Source: Hymenobacter sp. DG25B (GTDB lineage Bacteria > Bacteroidota > Bacteroidia > Cytophagales > Hymenobacteraceae). Taken from it: a DNA stretch of 64,000 nt. This document shows, piece after piece, positions 52,677 through 61,000 of the stretch. How positions within the stretch are numbered: the first letter of the stretch is position 1; each line of letters opens with the position of its first letter. Location: NCBI RefSeq assembly GCF_000801315.1, contig NZ_CP010054.1:2542001-2606000 (forward strand), in the 5' to 3' direction. The notes under the pieces were generated by a model. That model had not been told where the DNA came from. It did not search any database and saw only the letters and a program-made list of their open reading frames with translations. The translations under genes were made by a program, and so were the position numbers.

Positions 52677-53912
52677 ATGAGCAAACATACCATTTTGAAG
52701 GCGGAGGTAGTAATAGTAGGCGGCGGGCCGGCCGGGCTGCTGGCCGCGCAGCGCCTGGCCGAGGCGGGGCATCAGGTAGTGCTTTTTGAAGCGCAGGCCA
52801 CCGTGGGGCGCAAGTTTTTGGTGGCCGGGCACGGCGGGTTTAACCTGAGTAATGCCGAACCGGAAACGACCTTTGCCACCCGCTACGGGCCGGACAGCGC
52901 CACCTTCGCCCAATTTCTGACGCACTTCTCCCCCACTGAACTACGCCGCTGGGCAACGGAGCTGGGCATTGAAACCTTTGTGGGCACCAGCGGGCGTATT
53001 TTTCCCCTGGCGGCGCACAAACCCGCCGACTTACTCCGCGCCTGGCTAACCCGCCTGCGGCAACTGGGCGTGGTGCTGCACACGCGGCACCGCTGGCTGG
53101 GCTTTGCGGGCAGCACCGGGCTACGCATACAAAATATTGCCTCCGGCGAAGAGCTGCTGGTGGAACCCAGGGTTACCCTACTGGCCCTGGGCGGCGCCAG
53201 CTGGGCCAAAACCGGCTCTGATGGCGCCTGGGTTTCGGCGTTGGAAAGTATTGGCGTGCCCTGTGTGCCGTTTGCGCCGGCGAACTGCGGCGCGGAAGTA
53301 GCGTGGTCAGCTTTCTTTCAGCAGAAAGTAGCCCGGGCGCCGCTTAAAAATATTGCCTTGACCTGCGGTGCCCAACGGGTGCGGGGAGAATTGATGCTCA
53401 CGGAATATGGCGTGGAGGGCACCCCGGTATATGCCCTTACCCCGGCGCTGCGCCAGGAGCTGGCAACAGGCCCGCCGGCTACTCTCTGGCTTGATCTGAA
53501 ACCCGACCTCACGGATGAGCAGCTGCTTAGCCGGCTGCGCGCCCCCCGGCGCGGTAAGTCCCTGGCCGATTTCCTGAAACAGGCCCTGCATCTGGCTGCG
53601 CCGGTGCCCACCCTGTTGCGCGAAGTGGCACCCACCGCCGCCACGGCCTCCCCTGAGGAGCTGGCCCGGCTGCTGCGCCACCTACCGCTTCCCATTACGG
53701 CCCTGCGCCCCCTGGACGAAGCTATTTCCACGGCCGGCGGAGTTGCCTGGGAGGCGCTTACGCCCGGCCTGATGCTGCGCCAGCGCCCCGGCACCTTTGT
53801 AGCGGGCGAAATGCTGAACTGGGAAGCGCCTACCGGCGGCTACCTTTTACAGGGGTGTTTTAGCACCGGCGCCTGGGCGGCCCAGGCCATGCAGGCGTAT
53901 CTGTACGGTTAA
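52677..53912 (+). CDS. NAD(P)/FAD-dependent oxidoreductase (HI0933/TIGR03862-like)
   Basis: This 411-residue flavoprotein has VVIVGGGPAGLLAAQRLAE (FAD-binding GGGPAG) at the start, GRKFLVAGHGGFNLSN and ends TPGLMLRQRPGTFVAGEMLNWEAP and TGGYLLQGCFSTGAWAAQ, the HI0933-type C-terminal block. It is the second such protein in the window (the other starts at 34911). The reaction is not known. The start at 52677 gives MSKHTILKAEVVIVGG; a longer start adds 16 unlike residues. Its stop overlaps the stop of the next minus-strand gene. Confidence 0.9.
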   Translation: MSKHTILKAEVVIVGGGPAGLLAAQRLAEAGHQVVLFEAQATVGRKFLVAGHGGFNLSNAEPETTFATRYGPDSATFAQFLTHFSPTELRRWATELGIETFVGTSGRIFPLAAHKPADLLRAWLTRLRQLGVVLHTRHRWLGFAGSTGLRIQNIASGEELLVEPRVTLLALGGASWAKTGSDGAWVSALESIGVPCVPFAPANCGAEVAWSAFFQQKVARAPLKNIALTCGAQRVRGELMLTEYGVEGTPVYALTPALRQELATGPPATLWLDLKPDLTDEQLLSRLRAPRRGKSLADFLKQALHLAAPVPTLLREVAPTAATASPEELARLLRHLPLPITALRPLDEAISTAGGVAWEALTPGLMLRQRPGTFVAGEMLNWEAPTGGYLLQGCFSTGAWAAQAMQAYLYG

Positions 53913-54184
53913 TCGGGCCGGGGGGCCAGGCGGGTACGTCTTTCTTCCGCCTCTTCGGCGGCGGCCAGAATGTCCTTGGCTTCCTCCAGCAGCCGCTCAC
54001 CCTGGTCAAGGTGTTTGCGGTAAATCAGGGTAAAAAGAATGAAAAAGGACACAATGGGCAGCAGCCACCCCAGAGCAAACCAGAGCCAGAACGAGCGTCC
54101 GTAGCTATGCGCGCAGTAGCCCGTCGTGATGGGGATAAACGACATGGCACAGGCAAAACCCAGCAGAATATCAACAAAAAACAT
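53909..54184 (-). CDS. Small membrane protein, hypothetical
   Basis: This 91-residue protein has two hydrophobic stretches (about 3-22 and 33-56) and a charged C-terminal helix (about 60-90; LDQGERLLEEAKDILAAAEEAEERR), so it is probably a membrane protein with a coiled-coil tail. The function is not recognised. The start at 54184 (MFFVDILL) is preferred because the upstream extension is not hydrophobic. Its stop overlaps that of the convergent flavoprotein gene by two bases. Confidence 0.75.
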   Translation of the reverse strand: MFFVDILLGFACAMSFIPITTGYCAHSYGRSFWLWFALGWLLPIVSFFILFTLIYRKHLDQGERLLEEAKDILAAAEEAEERRTRLAPRPD

Positions 54185-54402
54185 GGTGGCAGCAGTTGAT
54201 AGGCGCGCAAGGCGGCTCTTGTCTAATTTACCCAAATTGTAACGGCAATGCAAGTGCCGCCCTGGTTTTATACGTTGCTAACCTGCGTTGGGTGAAATGG
54301 TTGCCGGTAAATATCTGCTACCTCCGTTACCTTTCGGGACTTTTGCCGTAGGTATGCGTGCACTATGCCTTATTGCCGCCCGGCGGCCGCTCACCGTTGC
54401 CC

Positions 54403-55854
54403 ATGTGGGATTCTCAGAAAAGCCTTTTCCGCGTCTCAGCCCAGCTCTTTGCCGAAGGAATCTTCAACCTGCTTGACCGCAACCTGCGGCCCGAAGTATT
54501 TCTGCTGGGCCTGGCCTCCGCCAAAGAAGGGGCTGAACCCGGGGCCGTAGTGGTAGAGCCCCCCACCCACCGCTACCAGCCCGTGCACTTTCAGGGCGTG
54601 AAAGAGCGTGCGGCCCTGCTGGAGCCGGAAGGCCCGCGGGAAGTAGTGTATCACCTGCACCCGCTGGACCATGACCGCTACGAAAAAAACCGTTGGTATG
54701 GCCTGCTGCGCCGCTCGGTAGCCGAAACCGTAGCCTCGCTGGAGACAGCTACCGAGGAGCCCCGCGTGTCCTTCTGCTCGTTGCCGGTGACCGTAGATGG
54801 CTATCTGGTGCTGGTGGTGGTGCAAATGAACGCCGAGGCTTTTCGCAGCCACTATGCCCTGCCGGCGGTGCCCAGCGGGCGCCCGGGCTCCCTGCTGCAA
54901 GCCACCGCGCAGGAGTTTCTCATTGACTGCACCCGCGCCCTGCGGGAAACCGACGGGGACGAAGACCGTCCCATTCTCGACCGGGATTATAACGAGCTGC
55001 TGCGCGCCGCCGGCCGCCGCTTTATGCTGGGCGTAGCCAACGGCACCCACGGCCTCTACGATGCCTGCAACGGCGTGGCCGCCCTGCGCCACGAGGGCGA
55101 CGAAGGGATTGGCCTGATGGTAATTGCCCGGCGACATCACCAGGCCATTCAGCCCATTCTGACGCTGGAAGCTCCCATTCCGCTCCGCGACCACCGCTCG
55201 GTGCGCAAGCTTCTGGAGCTCAGCGAAGACAAAGCCGCCCTTATTACGGATGCCACCAACCTGTTTGGGCTGGGCCGGGTGGTAGAACCCGACGACCCGC
55301 GCCACGAGCCGCTGTTTACGGTGCACTTCACCAAGCACTACAGCTGGGATTTAACCCACAATGGCGAGGTGATGATGCGCGTAGTATCGAACACGCCGCG
55401 CCTGCCCCGCTCCCGCGTGGATGAGTATAATTTTGAGCGCGCCATTCACCGCAACTGGCCCAACCTGCCCCAGGCCGATATTCAGCACCTTTGGTCGCTT
55501 ACCCTGAGCGCCACCTCCCAGCCCACGGGCACCATTCTGCTGATATCGGAAGGGGCTACGCACGAAGCGGCCCGGCTTTCCAACCAATGCTACCGCATTA
55601 CGCCCTGCCGCATCAACCCCAGCGTCATGCGCCTCATAACCAATATTGACGGCGCCGTGCTCATTGATCCGGCCGGTACCTGCTTTGCCATTGGCGCCAT
55701 TCTGGATGGCCTGGCCACAGCTAAAGGCGACTCCTCCCGCGGCTCCCGCTTTAACTCCGCGCTGCGTTATGTGGAAAGCAGCCGCTACCCCTGTTTAGCT
55801 ATTGTGGTGAGTGAGGATGGCTGGATTGATTTACTGCCGCCGCTGCAGAAATGA
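54403..55854 (+). CDS. DisA_N-type (diadenylate cyclase-like) domain protein
   Basis: This 483-residue protein has a long N-terminal region (about 1-350) without a recognised domain and a C-terminal DisA_N/DAC-like domain (about 370-480). In the latter, the first nucleotide motif DGA is at 416-418 (TNIDGAVLID), AGTCFAIGAIL follows, and the second motif is at 446-453, RGSRFNSA, where classic DAC enzymes have GTRHRAA. IVVSEDGWIDLLPPL matches the closing VSEE..IS block. The His and second Arg of RHR are replaced (R449, F450, N451). It may make or sense c-di-AMP. The start at 54403 (MWDSQKSLF) avoids an unlike extension. Confidence 0.72.
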   Translation: MWDSQKSLFRVSAQLFAEGIFNLLDRNLRPEVFLLGLASAKEGAEPGAVVVEPPTHRYQPVHFQGVKERAALLEPEGPREVVYHLHPLDHDRYEKNRWYGLLRRSVAETVASLETATEEPRVSFCSLPVTVDGYLVLVVVQMNAEAFRSHYALPAVPSGRPGSLLQATAQEFLIDCTRALRETDGDEDRPILDRDYNELLRAAGRRFMLGVANGTHGLYDACNGVAALRHEGDEGIGLMVIARRHHQAIQPILTLEAPIPLRDHRSVRKLLELSEDKAALITDATNLFGLGRVVEPDDPRHEPLFTVHFTKHYSWDLTHNGEVMMRVVSNTPRLPRSRVDEYNFERAIHRNWPNLPQADIQHLWSLTLSATSQPTGTILLISEGATHEAARLSNQCYRITPCRINPSVMRLITNIDGAVLIDPAGTCFAIGAILDGLATAKGDSSRGSRFNSALRYVESSRYPCLAIVVSEDGWIDLLPPLQK

Positions 55855-55855
55855 G

Positions 55856-56020
55856 TTGCCAGTTATCGGTTGCGAGTTGCCGGTTGATAGTTGCCGGTTG
55901 ATAGTTGCCAGACCAGATGATAAAAAAAGCCTTTCCTGGACGGAAAGGCTTTTTTTATCATCATTCGTCATGCTTGAAAATACTCCTATACTGGCAACTA
56001 TCAACCAGTAACTCGCAACT
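55856..56020. repeat. Inverted and direct repeats around a terminator
   Basis: The phrase GTTGCC...GGTTGATAGTTGCC repeats directly (about 55855-55910), and an inverted copy with a few mismatches follows at 55992-56020. They flank the hairpin at 55916-55963. The arms can pair over the terminator and form a larger structure. Confidence 0.6.
55916..55963. terminator. Bidirectional terminator
   Basis: The stem GATGATAAAAAAAGCCTTTCC and its complement, with a five-base loop, lies between the convergent DisA_N-type and aldo/keto reductase genes. Confidence 0.88.
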
Positions 56021-56022
56021 GT

Positions 56023-57012
56023 CTAGCCGTTTACGGATTTCATCATTTCGGCCGGGTAGCGGGAGCCGGCCGCGGCGCCCTGCGGGGCAATGGCGTCAAT
56101 GGCCTGCAGGTCGGCGGGGCTGAGCTGTACGTTGAGCGCACCTACGTTTTCTTCCAGGTTTTCCACCCGTTTGGTGCCGGGAATGGGCACAATGTCGTTG
56201 CCCTGCGCCAGAACCCAGGCTAGTGCCAGCTGGCCGGGCGTGCACCCTTTTTCGGTGGCCATTTCTTTGATGCGCGCTACTAAATCCAGGTTACGCTGAA
56301 AGTTCTCGCCCTGAAAGCGGGGCGTGAAGCGGCGGTAGTCATCGGCGGCCAGGTCCTCAAACTTCTGAATCTGGCCAGTGAGGAAGCCCCGGCCCAGCGG
56401 TGAGTAAGGCACAAACCCAATACCCAGCTCCCGGCAGGTTTGCAGTACACCATCCTCGGGGTCGCGGCTCCAGAGGGAGTATTCGCTTTGCAGCGCCGTA
56501 ATGGGGTGCACGGCATGGGCGCGGCGCACGGTATCCGGCGCGGCCTCTGATAAGCCCAGGAAGCGCACTTTGCCTTCTTTCACCAGCTCGGCCATGGCAC
56601 CCACGGTTTCCTCAATGGGCGTAGTGGGGTCTACCCGGTGCTGGTAGTACAGGTCAATGTAGTCGGTTTTCAGGCGGCGCAGACTGGCTTCGCAGGCCTG
56701 GCGCACGTACTCCGGGCGGCCATTGATGCCGCGCTTGGAGGGGTCGTTCGGGTCGCGCTGAATACCGAATTTAGTGGCTATAACCACCTGCTCGCGCTGC
56801 CCGGCAAAGGCCTGGCCCAGCAGCTCTTCGTTCACGAAGGGGCCGTACATGTCGGCAGTATCAAAAAACGTAATGCCCAGCTCCACGGCGCGGTGCAGCG
56901 TGCGCGTGCTTTCGGCATCGTTGCGCTGGCCGTAAAAATCAGACATGCCCATGCAGCCAAGGCCGAGGGCAGATACTTGCAGGCCATTCCGGCCTAAAGT
57001 GCGGGTTTGCAT
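56023..57012 (-). CDS. Aldo/keto reductase
   Basis: This is a 329-residue NAD(P)H-dependent aldo/keto reductase. The N-terminal [22 protein letters not shown] and the catalytic Asp/Tyr pattern (FFDTADMYG, about 50-58) are of the general AKR type, followed by the Lys in KFG and His in YYQHRVD. C-terminal nucleotide contacts are [13 protein letters not shown]. It reduces an aldehyde or ketone; the substrate is unknown. The start at 57012 (MQTRTLG) matches the family N-terminus. Confidence 0.93.
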   Translation of the reverse strand: MQTRTLGRNGLQVSALGLGCMGMSDFYGQRNDAESTRTLHRAVELGITFFDTADMYGPFVNEELLGQAFAGQREQVVIATKFGIQRDPNDPSKRGINGRPEYVRQACEASLRRLKTDYIDLYYQHRVDPTTPIEETVGAMAELVKEGKVRFLGLSEAAPDTVRRAHAVHPITALQSEYSLWSRDPEDGVLQTCRELGIGFVPYSPLGRGFLTGQIQKFEDLAADDYRRFTPRFQGENFQRNLDLVARIKEMATEKGCTPGQLALAWVLAQGNDIVPIPGTKRVENLEENVGALNVQLSPADLQAIDAIAPQGAAAGSRYPAEMMKSVNG

Positions 57013-57171
57013 AAGTAGGGAACTAATGTGAGAAGTGAATAAGTAAGCCTGATGAAGCTGGCAGCGCCGGCATAACCTTATACTATAGGAACGCCGTTGA
57101 AGGGCACATGTTCGGCGACGCTGCCGCCTTTGCCATAATTCTGCTTTTCTCTCACGTACCACCCGCCGCCC

Positions 57172-57663
57172 ATGCCTAGTCCTCCTACTTTCTCCAATGA
57201 TGAGCGCCTGCGGTGGGTAGAGCGGGTGGCCCGCCTGATGGACAGCCAGTTCCGGCTGCCAGGCACCTCTTTCCGCTTCGGGCTGGACCCGCTGCTGGGT
57301 TTGATTCCGGTGGTCGGCGACCTGTCTACCTTCGCGGTGTCGGGGGTGCTGTTGCTGACTATGATGCGCCACGGCGCCAGTGGCCAGCTGGTGGTGCGTA
57401 TGGCCCTCAACATTCTGCTGGACACGGTTATTGGTGCTATTCCGCTCATTGGCAACCTATTCGACTTCGCCTATAAAAGCAACGACCGGAACGTGGAGCT
57501 GCTGCGCCGCCACTACGCCGAGGGCAAGTACAGCGGCAGCGGCAAAGGGCTGATTGCGGTAGTTACCATCTTATTTCTGGCCTTCTTTGCCTTGTTGTTC
57601 TGGGGGCTGTGGGCCGGCACGGCCTGGCTGTGGAACTACGCCCACCTGCGCCACGCCTGGTAG
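57172..57663 (+). CDS. DUF4112 membrane protein
   Basis: This 163-residue protein matches DUF4112: [40 protein letters not shown] and [22 protein letters not shown]. Hydrophobic segments (about 50-64, 85-92 and 125-150) make it an integral membrane protein. No role is known. It lies on the plus strand 160 bases from the divergent aldo/keto reductase. Confidence 0.88.
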   Translation: MPSPPTFSNDERLRWVERVARLMDSQFRLPGTSFRFGLDPLLGLIPVVGDLSTFAVSGVLLLTMMRHGASGQLVVRMALNILLDTVIGAIPLIGNLFDFAYKSNDRNVELLRRHYAEGKYSGSGKGLIAVVTILFLAFFALLFWGLWAGTAWLWNYAHLRHAW

Positions 57664-57710
57664 CGCCACGAAATCCGGCTCCTGGGCACCGCTGGCAAGC
57701 AAACGTGCCG

Positions 57711-57718
57711 TACCTTTG
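57711..57718 (+). promoter_or_regulatory. -7 box TACCTTTG directly before the lipoprotein gene
   Basis: TACCTTTG ends four bases before the GTG at 57723. Transcription would begin at the start codon of this lipoprotein/SCO/cytochrome operon. Confidence 0.6.
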
Positions 57719-57722
57719 CGGC

Positions 57723-58172
57723 GTGAAAAGTTCTCTGTCCATTTTCCGCCCGGCGGCGCTGCTTTTGCTCCCGCTACTGGCCGCCTGCTCGCCTTCGGCG
57801 GATGCACCCGCGCAGGAAGCTGCCGCCGAAAAACGTGTGCTGGCCGCGCACGACTCCCTGATGATGCGCATGGACCAGCTCTACACCAAACGCCAGGAGC
57901 TGCAAAAAGCTGCTTTGCCGGATACGGCCGCGGCCGGGCGCCAAAAAAGAGCGCTGCTGGCGGCAGAAGCTGCCATGATGGACTGGATGCACCAGTACCG
58001 CCGCCCCGCCGATACCGTAGGGCACCTGCGCAAAATGGTGTACTACACGGTGCAGCAACACCGCATTGACTCCGTAGCGCAGCTGATGAACACCAGCCTC
58101 GATTCGGCCGAGGCGCTGCTGCAGCGACACACTGCTCCTTCCGCTTCTTCCTCCACGCCACCTACCCCATGA
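57723..58172 (+). CDS. Hypothetical lipoprotein, first gene of the SCO operon
   Basis: This 149-residue protein (GTG start) has a lipoprotein signal (LLPLLAAC, Cys22) and a mature region dominated by helix (Ala, Lys, Gln and Glu rich; DSLMMRMDQLYTKRQELQ). It overlaps the SCO gene by four bases (ATGA), so translation is coupled. The start at 57723 was chosen because a -7 box stops four bases earlier. The role is unknown; its position suggests an envelope function linked to cytochrome oxidase or copper. Confidence 0.8.
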   Translation: MKSSLSIFRPAALLLLPLLAACSPSADAPAQEAAAEKRVLAAHDSLMMRMDQLYTKRQELQKAALPDTAAAGRQKRALLAAEAAMMDWMHQYRRPADTVGHLRKMVYYTVQQHRIDSVAQLMNTSLDSAEALLQRHTAPSASSSTPPTP

Positions 58173-58843
58173 TGCACCGCTTTTTCCGCCGTGGCCTGTT
58201 GGCCGTGGCCAGCACCCTGCTGCTGGCTTCCTGCTCCGAAAACAAGGCCGATAAGGCCACCACTCTGCCCTACATTGGGGAGCATGATGTGCGCGCCCGG
58301 CCCGATGGCGGCCCCGCCGATACCATTTACGCCACCATCCCTCGTTTCACGCTCACCAACCAGGAGGGCAAAACGGTAACCACGAACAGCCTAGCGGGCA
58401 AAGTCTACGTCACAGATTTCTTTTTTGCTACCTGCCCCAGCATCTGCCCCAAAATGCAGAGCGAAATGCTGCGCGTGTATGAGCAGTATAAGAACAACCC
58501 GCGCGTGGCCTTCCTGTCCCACACCATTGACCCGGCCCACGACTCCATTCCCGTTTTGCGCGACTATGCCGAGCGCCTGGGCGTGACCAACGCCAGCCAG
58601 TGGCAGTTTGTAACGGCCCCGCACGACACCATCTTTGCCCTTGCCCGCGCTTACATGACGGGCGCCGAAGCCGACAAAAAAGCGGCCGGCGGCTTTGCGC
58701 ACAACGGCACGTTTGCCCTGGTAGACGGGCAGCGCCACGTGCGCGGACTCTATGATGGCATGAACCCCAAGGAGGTAGACCGCCTGCTGCGGGAGCTGCC
58801 CGTGTTGCTGGCCGAAGAAGCTGCCAAACAACCAAAGCCCTAA
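58169..58843 (+). CDS. SCO family copper protein
   Basis: This is a 224-residue SCO/SenC-type thioredoxin-fold protein. The N-terminal signal ends in a lipobox (Cys22). The copper-binding CPSIC is at 89-93 and the conserved His at 178 (FAHNGTFALVD) completes the ligand set. It would deliver copper to the CuA site of cytochrome oxidase or act as a thiol reductant in the periplasm. It overlaps the cytochrome gene by one base at its stop. Confidence 0.93.
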   Translation: MMHRFFRRGLLAVASTLLLASCSENKADKATTLPYIGEHDVRARPDGGPADTIYATIPRFTLTNQEGKTVTTNSLAGKVYVTDFFFATCPSICPKMQSEMLRVYEQYKNNPRVAFLSHTIDPAHDSIPVLRDYAERLGVTNASQWQFVTAPHDTIFALARAYMTGAEADKKAAGGFAHNGTFALVDGQRHVRGLYDGMNPKEVDRLLRELPVLLAEEAAKQPKP

Positions 58844-59265
58844 TGCCTGCCGCCATCCACCTGTTGCGGGGCGCCGCCATAGCTGCGGCTATCTGGCTGC
58901 TGGCGGGCTGCTTTACCAACAAGCAGAACGAAGGCGCGCGCCTGTACCAGGAGCACTGCTCCAGCTGCCACGGCGAGCAGGGCGCCGGCCTGCGCCGTTT
59001 GATTCCGCCCCTGGCCGGTGCCGATTATTTATCAAAGAACAGGGCCGCGCTGCCATGCATTGTGCGCAAAGGCCAGAAAGGCCCGGTGGTGGTGAATGCC
59101 GTGGAGTATAACCAGGTGATGCCACCCCACGAGGACCTGACGGACTCCCAGATTACCAACATCTTGAACTTCCTGCAGCAGTCATGGGGCAACAAAGGCG
59201 AGCCGTACACCATCCGGGAAGTATCGGAACTATTGGGCGCCTGCCAGGGCAGCGACGGCCGCTAA
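58843..59265 (+). CDS. Cytochrome c, lipoprotein
   Basis: This 140-residue protein has a lipoprotein signal (WLLAGC, Cys23) and the haem c motif CSSCH at 39-43, with the Met ligand in VMPPHEDL (about M93). It is a small monohaem cytochrome c anchored in the envelope. The gene starts within the stop of the SCO gene (TAATG), so the two are translationally coupled. It may pass electrons to a terminal oxidase. Confidence 0.92.
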   Translation: MPAAIHLLRGAAIAAAIWLLAGCFTNKQNEGARLYQEHCSSCHGEQGAGLRRLIPPLAGADYLSKNRAALPCIVRKGQKGPVVVNAVEYNQVMPPHEDLTDSQITNILNFLQQSWGNKGEPYTIREVSELLGACQGSDGR

Positions 59266-59359
59266 GGGTACTTTTCGCATCATTTTCCCATGCCTTTTGC
59301 CGGTAGTTTTCGGGCAGAATGGCTAGCTTGGGTCACCTTTTCATTCGCTACGCATTACC

Positions 59360-60319
59360 ATGGGTCTGTTTGACTTCCTGAAATCCAAGAAACCCGCTGA
59401 GCCTACCCCGGCCGCCACGCCTGCGTCTTCCGCGCCTGGCACCCCAGCGCCCGAGGCAGCCGGCCCCCGCTATAAGCGCCCCAACTATACCTCGCCTGCT
59501 CCTGTTGAGCTGCCGCTGCCGCCTCTGCCGCCGATGAAGCAGCCCATCATGCCTCCCATGCCCACCTTCGAGCCGAACAATGCGCTGGAAGCGGCCCTGC
59601 TGCAGGCGGCGCAGGACCCAAACTCCCGGGCTTTGTTCTACCGGGAGCTGTTGCGCCAGAACCTGGTGGTGCTCCCGGCTTTTGAGGAAGAGAACCCCGC
59701 CACCGGCCTCATTATTCCCGAGCCCGGCATGCAGATTCAGCTCCAGGTGCTGAATGATGGTAAACTGCCGGTGTTCAGCTCCCTGGACCGGGTGTATGAG
59801 AATGGCGCCGTGAGCGGCGACGTAGCCTACATGCTGATTTCGGGCCTGGATTATTTCCGCATGGTGCAGGGCGCCGAATGCGTGCTGAACCCTTTCTCGC
59901 CTTTTGGCAAGCTGCTGACCGTACCGGAGCTGGAAGATTTGCTGGCCGGCAACCTCTCGGGCGCCGATGAGGAAGAGGACAGCTCCCTGGCGGATAAGCG
60001 TGTTTCCCTGGACCAGCCCGCCGAGCGGCCCGAAGCATTGATTCATGCCGTACGGATTTTCGGCGCCTCGCACCCCGCCATTGAGTCCGTGTACCTCGCG
60101 CAGCTAACCGTGGAAGATAACCCCGCGCCGCCGCGCCTGCTGCTGGGCTTCATCATTGATAATGAAGACACCAGTCTGTTCCCGGAAATGGGGCCCATTT
60201 TGCAGGGCCATCTGCAGCAGGACCAAACCATTGACCTGATGCTGATTAACCCCTCCGCCGAGGACCCGCTGGCCAACTACTTCCGCGGAACGGAGCCCAT
60301 TTACCAGCGCGGCTCTTAA
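59360..60319 (+). CDS. SseB-family protein
   Basis: This 319-residue protein begins MGLFDFLKSKK, then has a Pro/Ala-rich linker (about 12-70), an SseB N-terminal domain (about 75-190; NNALEAALLQAAQDPNSRALFYRELL, PVFSSLDRV) and an SseB C-terminal domain (about 220-315; VYLAQLTVEDN, LLLGFIIDNED). The SseB family includes a protein tied to serine sensitivity in E. coli, but its molecular role is unclear. There is no signal peptide. It ends before a strong terminator. Confidence 0.85.
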   Translation: MGLFDFLKSKKPAEPTPAATPASSAPGTPAPEAAGPRYKRPNYTSPAPVELPLPPLPPMKQPIMPPMPTFEPNNALEAALLQAAQDPNSRALFYRELLRQNLVVLPAFEEENPATGLIIPEPGMQIQLQVLNDGKLPVFSSLDRVYENGAVSGDVAYMLISGLDYFRMVQGAECVLNPFSPFGKLLTVPELEDLLAGNLSGADEEEDSSLADKRVSLDQPAERPEALIHAVRIFGASHPAIESVYLAQLTVEDNPAPPRLLLGFIIDNEDTSLFPEMGPILQGHLQQDQTIDLMLINPSAEDPLANYFRGTEPIYQRGS

Positions 60320-60333
60320 TTTTCAAATCTCCA

Positions 60334-60371
60334 CTAAAAAAAAGCCCCCGCTGCAAACGGGGGCTTTTTTT
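60334..60371. terminator. Bidirectional terminator
   Basis: The stem AAAAAAAAGCCCCCG / CGGGGGCTTTTTTT lies between the convergent SseB and DUF2062 genes and overlaps the DUF2062 stop. Confidence 0.85.
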
Positions 60372-60903
60372 ATGCACTTTGAACCGCCTTCGCTTTTTGC
60401 CGGGCGGCCAGACGGGAAAACAAGGGCCGCAGCACTACAAACAGCAGCGGCACCATTAAGGCCGAAAGGCCCAGCCAGAGCAGCAGCGCCCCCAGCTCAG
60501 CGCGCCACAGCACCTGCAGGCCCCCCGCCCAGTCATTGGCAAAATAATGGCGCAGCTTTTCCAGGGTAAGGCCCGAGCTTTTGCTGTTGGATATCAGTTT
60601 CTCGCCCCATTGTAGCAGCGGAATCATGAGCAGCAGCTGCAGGGGGCTTAATAAGTGGCTTATCAGTAGCAAAGCAGCCACATTCAGGCGCAGGCGCACG
60701 GCGGTGGCCGTGGCCAGCAGCGTAGTTACGCCCAGTAGCGGCACCAGCCCACAGGAAAAAGCCAGCGCCACCGTGAGGGCCAGCTGCCGGGGCGAAAGTC
60801 CCTGCCGCAGCAAATTCAGCAGTGGCTCCAGAACGCGGCGCCGAAACCAGCCGGACCGGGGCAGTGGCGTTGTGGAGGAAGAAGCAGATTGCAAGTCAGA
60901 CAA
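60370..60903 (-). CDS. DUF2062 membrane protein
   Basis: This protein matches DUF2062: SPRQLALTVALAFSCGLVPLLGVTTLL and NVAALLLISHLLSPLQLLLMIPLLQWGEKL. It has about three to four transmembrane segments. The family function is unknown; some members lie beside glycosyltransferases. No ATG gives a family-like length, so the start is uncertain: TTG at 60903 would give about 177 residues. The reading frame runs open to 61002, which overlaps the next gene's start. Confidence 0.75.
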   Translation of the reverse strand: MSDLQSASSSTTPLPRSGWFRRRVLEPLLNLLRQGLSPRQLALTVALAFSCGLVPLLGVTTLLATATAVRLRLNVAALLLISHLLSPLQLLLMIPLLQWGEKLISNSKSSGLTLEKLRHYFANDWAGGLQVLWRAELGALLLWLGLSALMVPLLFVVLRPLFSRLAARQKAKAVQSA

Positions 60904-61000
60904 AATACGGGTGGGCTGAGGGTATAGGCAGATGAGGCGCGGCCGCGTATCTTCGCGCCACGCACCCACGGCCCGCCGCCGACAGACGGTAGCGAAGCCC

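Noticed and set aside
54436..55338. Minus-strand frame of 300 residues opposite the DisA_N-type gene
   Set aside because: It is His/Gly/Val-rich with no known domain, whereas the plus strand shows DisA_N motifs.
55856..55915. Direct repeats GTTGCC... considered as a small CRISPR array
   Set aside because: Units are short and almost contiguous, no spacers of uniform size exist and an inverted copy follows, so it is a repeat around a terminator.
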